Assembly: GCF_003114835.2 (NCBI RefSeq)
Contig: NZ_AP025029.1
Location: 186,001-250,000, forward strand
Length of the DNA: 64,000 bases
From: Leptospira kobayashii
GTDB taxonomy: Bacteria > Spirochaetota > Leptospiria > Leptospirales > Leptospiraceae
Reading direction: 5' to 3'
Below the pieces are notes generated by a model. That model was not told the origin of the DNA. It saw only the letters and a list, made by a program, of their open reading frames with translations, and ran no database searches. The stretch's first letter is position 1, and every line of letters begins with the position of its first letter. Positions 60,725 through 64,000 of the stretch are shown one piece after another. Position numbers and translations under genes: made by a program.

Positions 60725-63700
60725 CTATGATTTAGACAGTGCCGGCTTCTTATTCGGATCATAATTTAAGTAAGGGGAAAGCCATCTTTCGATCTCGGAT
60801 TTTTCCATACCTTTTCTTTCCGTATAATCAATGATTTGGTCTTCGTTTATTTTACCAATTGCAAAGTATCTGGATTCAGGATTGGAAAAATAATATCCGC
60901 TCACGGAACTCGCAGGCCACATTGCGCAACTTTCCGTTAGTATAATACCTGTATATTTTTCCACATCCATCAATTTCCAAATCTTCGGTTTTTCCGTATG
61001 GTCAGGGCAAGCCGGATAACCGGGAGCAGGACGGATCCCTTGGTATTTTTCACGAATCAAATCTTCACTGGATAAGTTTTCGTCTTTGCCGAATCCCCAT
61101 TCAATTCGCATCCAATGGTGCATATATTCCGCAAATGCTTCGGCAAACCTGTCAGCCAGAGCCTTTACAAGAATGGAATTATAATCATCATGATCTTTTT
61201 CATATTCCTTTGCAATTTCATCCACGCCGTGGCCTGTAGTTACTGCAAAAAAGCCAAGATAATCCTGTTTTTTGAATTCCTTAGGAGCGATAAAATCAGC
61301 CAAACTATAATTAGGTTGTCCAGCTAGTTTCGTGCTTTGCTGGCGCAACATCGGAAATTTTTCAAGGAGTACCGACTTGGATTCATCAGAATATACTTCC
61401 AGAGTCTCACCTACCGCATGTGCCGGGAATATACCAACAACCGCTCTCGGCTTCAATCTCTCGTCCTTCAACATCTTTTCCAACATGACTTTCGCATCGT
61501 TATAAAGAGTGGTGGCTTCTTTTCCGATCACAGGATCCTTTAGGATTTGCGGGAATCTGCCTTTCAATTCCCAAGCGAGGAAAAAAGGAGACCAATCGAT
61601 ATAAGGAACCAATTTATCCAAAGTAACATCTGTTATCTCTTTAATCCCCGTGAAAGAAGGCTTTGGAGGGTTGTAATTTTCCCAATTGATTTTGGTTTTG
61701 TTAGCGATTGCATCTTCAAAACTCAAAAGATTTCTTTCACTTTCTCTGGAATAAAATTCTTCCCGAATGCGCGCTTGGTCTTCTCTCACGGTCGCCACAT
61801 AACTTTCCGTTGTTGCCGGATTCAAGACACCGTTCATCACATTCACTACACGGGAAGCATCCAGTACATGAATGACGGGTTGAGAGTATTGTTCCGCGAT
61901 TTTAACCGCAGTGTGTGCGGGAGAAGTAGTAGCACCTCCGATAAGAAGAGGAACCTGGAAACCTAGTCTTTCCATTTCTTTTGCAACATGCACCATCTCG
62001 TCCAAAGAAGGAGTGATAAGCCCGGAAAGACCGATTGCTTTGACTCCTTCTCTTTTCGCAGTTTCCAAAATCTTTTCAACGGGAACCATAACTCCCAAAT
62101 CAATCACTTCGTAATTATTACAAGCAAGCACTACACCCACGATATTTTTGCCTATATCGTGAACATCCCCTTTCACAGTGGCGATTAAAAACTTGGCTTG
62201 AGCGGATTCGTCCTTTTGATTTCTTTTCTCTTCTTCCATAAAGGGCAATAGATATGCCACGGCTTTTTTCATCACCCTTGCACTCTTTACCACTTGGGGG
62301 AGAAACATTTTACCTGCGCCGAAAAGTTCCCCGACCACTTTCATTCCGTTCATAAGAGGACCTTCGATCACTTCCAACGGTTTCGAAAAACTAAGTCGCG
62401 CCTCTTCCGTATCTTGTGTTACAAATTCATCAATCCCTTTGACTAGAGCGTGTGTTAAACGCTCTTCCACGTTCCCGGCTCTCCACGCATCGTCTTTCTT
62501 CTGAACCTTCGCTTCCCCATGAAACGTACCAGCAGCATCAATGAGTCTCTCGGTAGCATCCGGTCTGCGGTTGAGAAGTACATCCTCTATCAATTCCAAA
62601 AGATCTTTTGGGATCTGTTCGTAAACTTCGAGCATTCCCGCATTTACTATGGCCATATCCATTCCGGCTTGGATCGCATAATAGAGGAATACGGAATGCA
62701 TCGCTTCCCGAACCGGGTTATTCCCACGGAAAGAAAAGGAAATATTACTAAGCCCGCCGGAAACTTTTGCTCCCGGACAAATCTTTTTGATTTCGCGGGT
62801 TGCTTCAATGAAGTCCACAGCGTAATTATTGTGTTCCTCGATCCCCGTAGCAACTGTTAGGATATTCGGATCGAAAATAATATCGTTAGGATCAAAATCC
62901 AGTTTGGAAATGAGTAGATCATATGCTCTTTTGCAAATCCTGATCTTTTCATCTTTTGTCGCAGCTTGTCCTTGTTCGTCGAAAGCCATTACGATTGCGG
63001 CAGCACCGAATCTCTGGATGGTTTTAGCGTGTTTTAAAAAGACTTCCTCGCCTTCTTTTAGGGAGATGGAATTTACAATCGGCTTGCCTTGGACACATTT
63101 AAGTCCGGCTTCCAAAACAGACCATTTGGAAGAATCGATCATAAAGGGAACACGGGCAATTTCCGGTTCCCCCGAAATCAGATTGAGGAATTTGGTCATA
63201 GACCCTTCCCCATCCAAAAGTGCTTCATCAAAATTGATATCGACTATATTGGCACCGGCTTGCACTTGTTGTAAGGCAACTTGCACAGCTTCTTCGAATT
63301 TCCCATCCAAGATCAGTTTTTTAAACTTAGGAGAACCTGTAACATTCGTTCTTTCCCCTATATTGATAAAACCCTGTTCTTTGGTAAGTTTCAAAGGCTC
63401 AAGCCCCGAAAACGCACTGAGTTTCGGTTGTGTAATGAGTTGTCTCGGAGGGAAAGAAGCAACCGCTTTCGCTGCTGCTTGGATATGATCCGGTGTGGTT
63501 CCGCAACATCCGCCGACTATATTTAAAAATCCCGCCTTGGCAAAATCTTCCATCCAAGAACCGAATTCGGCGGGTGTTTGATCGTATCCGCCGAACGCAT
63601 TCGGAAGTCCCGCATTCGGATAACAGGAAACGTAACAATCCGCCACTTTTGCAAGTTCCGCGATATAGGGACGCATTTCCCCTGCACCTAACGCACAATT

Positions 63701-64000
63701 GATGCCCACTGCCAAAGGTCTTGCATGTTTTACGGAAATATAAAATGCTTCCCCCGTTTGACCGGAAAGTGTTCTACCGGACGCATCCGTAATGGTAACG
63801 GACAAAATTACAGGGATTCGGATATTTCTTTCTTCAAATATCTTTTCTATGGCAAAGATACATGCCTTTAGGTTTAAAGTATCGATATTTGTTTCTGGTA
63901 AAAGTAAATCCACTCCTCCGTCGATGAGAGCGGTAATTTGTTCGTAGAAGCTATCGACTAACTGATCAAATGTGATCGCACGAAACGCAGGGTTATTTAC
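60725..64000 (-). CDS. metH: cobalamin-dependent methionine synthase (5' part outside window)
   Basis: The frame is open to the right edge, so the start lies beyond 64000. In order there are: the end of the homocysteine domain with zinc ligands ([12 protein letters not shown] and [10 protein letters not shown]); the pterin-binding domain ([16 protein letters not shown]); the cap and B12 domain with the cobalt-ligand His in [12 protein letters not shown]; and the SAM-reactivation domain (with [15 protein letters not shown] and [13 protein letters not shown]). All four modules of MetH are represented. The enzyme transfers a methyl group from methyltetrahydrofolate to homocysteine through cob(I)alamin. 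Any cobalamin riboswitch would lie outside the window. Confidence 0.96.
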   Translation of the reverse strand, partial: VNNPAFRAITFDQLVDSFYEQITALIDGGVDLLLPETNIDTLNLKACIFAIEKIFEERNIRIPVILSVTITDASGRTLSGQTGEAFYISVKHARPLAVGINCALGAGEMRPYIAELAKVADCYVSCYPNAGLPNAFGGYDQTPAEFGSWMEDFAKAGFLNIVGGCCGTTPDHIQAAAKAVASFPPRQLITQPKLSAFSGLEPLKLTKEQGFINIGERTNVTGSPKFKKLILDGKFEEAVQVALQQVQAGANIVDINFDEALLDGEGSMTKFLNLISGEPEIARVPFMIDSSKWSVLEAGLKCVQGKPIVNSISLKEGEEVFLKHAKTIQRFGAAAIVMAFDEQGQAATKDEKIRICKRAYDLLISKLDFDPNDIIFDPNILTVATGIEEHNNYAVDFIEATREIKKICPGAKVSGGLSNISFSFRGNNPVREAMHSVFLYYAIQAGMDMAIVNAGMLEVYEQIPKDLLELIEDVLLNRRPDATERLIDAAGTFHGEAKVQKKDDAWRAGNVEERLTHALVKGIDEFVTQDTEEARLSFSKPLEVIEGPLMNGMKVVGELFGAGKMFLPQVVKSARVMKKAVAYLLPFMEEEKRNQKDESAQAKFLIATVKGDVHDIGKNIVGVVLACNNYEVIDLGVMVPVEKILETAKREGVKAIGLSGLITPSLDEMVHVAKEMERLGFQVPLLIGGATTSPAHTAVKIAEQYSQPVIHVLDASRVVNVMNGVLNPATTESYVATVREDQARIREEFYSRESERNLLSFEDAIANKTKINWENYNPPKPSFTGIKEITDVTLDKLVPYIDWSPFFLAWELKGRFPQILKDPVIGKEATTLYNDAKVMLEKMLKDERLKPRAVVGIFPAHAVGETLEVYSDESKSVLLEKFPMLRQQSTKLAGQPNYSLADFIAPKEFKKQDYLGFFAVTTGHGVDEIAKEYEKDHDDYNSILVKALADRFAEAFAEYMHHWMRIEWGFGKDENLSSEDLIREKYQGIRPAPGYPACPDHTEKPKIWKLMDVEKYTGIILTESCAMWPASSVSGYYFSNPESRYFAIGKINEDQIIDYTERKGMEKSEIERWLSPYLNYDPNKKPALSKS

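Noticed and set aside
1..64000. tRNA, rRNA, CRISPR array, prophage or replication origin
   Set aside because: None was recognised by reading; a covariance-model search could still find a small RNA.

Overview
The window looks like chromosomal DNA from a Leptospira-type spirochaete, most likely an environmental or saprophytic lineage. This is inferred from gene content, not from a database match. The signs are two LruC-domain lipoproteins in tandem, a DUF1574/SGNH-like protein, an M30-like metalloprotease lipoprotein, an ECF sigma/FecR pair, several PP2C/GAF/PAS signalling proteins, lipoprotein signals with relaxed lipoboxes, frequent TTG/GTG starts, and a moderately AT-rich sequence. No rRNA, tRNA or CRISPR array was recognised.

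Layout. 1-4166: an SRPBCC/AHSA1 fragment, a small conserved-looking protein, a DUF1574-like SGNH protein, a metalloprotease lipoprotein and a secreted protein. 4201-10189: a tightly packed surface-polysaccharide operon with a nucleotidyltransferase-GT2 fusion, an SDR epimerase, a GT2, an SGNH protein and a polytopic glycosyltransferase. 10181-13164: an HtrA protease overlapped by a paralogue that has lost its catalytic residues. 13163-20519: a membrane-bound GHKL kinase-like protein, apt, htpX, an operon capD-sspB-permease, and a STAS/zinc-ribbon protein. 20516-23008: hrpB.

23103-24673 is the most interesting locus. It is a three-gene toxin-antitoxin operon of the HipBST type (hipB, hipS and hipT, i.e. 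a split HipA), preceded by three evenly spaced 18-bp operators. 24706-27391 is the most accessory-looking part: a DUF1772 protein, about 500 bp of structured non-coding DNA, an rve-type transposase and a small secreted protein.

27542-36656: a PIG-L deacetylase, a HAMP protein, FecR/ECF sigma, sthA, a metal-binding HMA protein with a MerR-type promoter architecture, 1-Cys peroxiredoxin, OsmC, a DUF547 protein, an esterase and dinB. This stretch is rich in redox and stress functions. 36739-41470: a response regulator-PP2C/histidine kinase pair, ExbB/ExbD and ubiE. 41850-45762: the LruC pair. 45827-64000: an AMP-ligase, an O-antigen ligase-like protein, rpmG (53 aa) with a DksA-like protein whose zinc finger is degenerate, a BASS transporter/aminotransferase V pair, alr, a hydrolase, a nitrilase, argB, a GAF-PP2C protein with a coiled-coil partner, phosphofructokinase, an outer-membrane-like protein, and the 3' part of metH running off the right edge.

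The genes fall into a few themes: building of the envelope and surface polysaccharide; PP2C/STAS/GHKL partner-switch signalling spread over four loci; oxidative and metal stress; and core metabolism (metH, argB, alr, ubiE, pfk, apt). The accessory material is concentrated at 23.1-27.5 kb.
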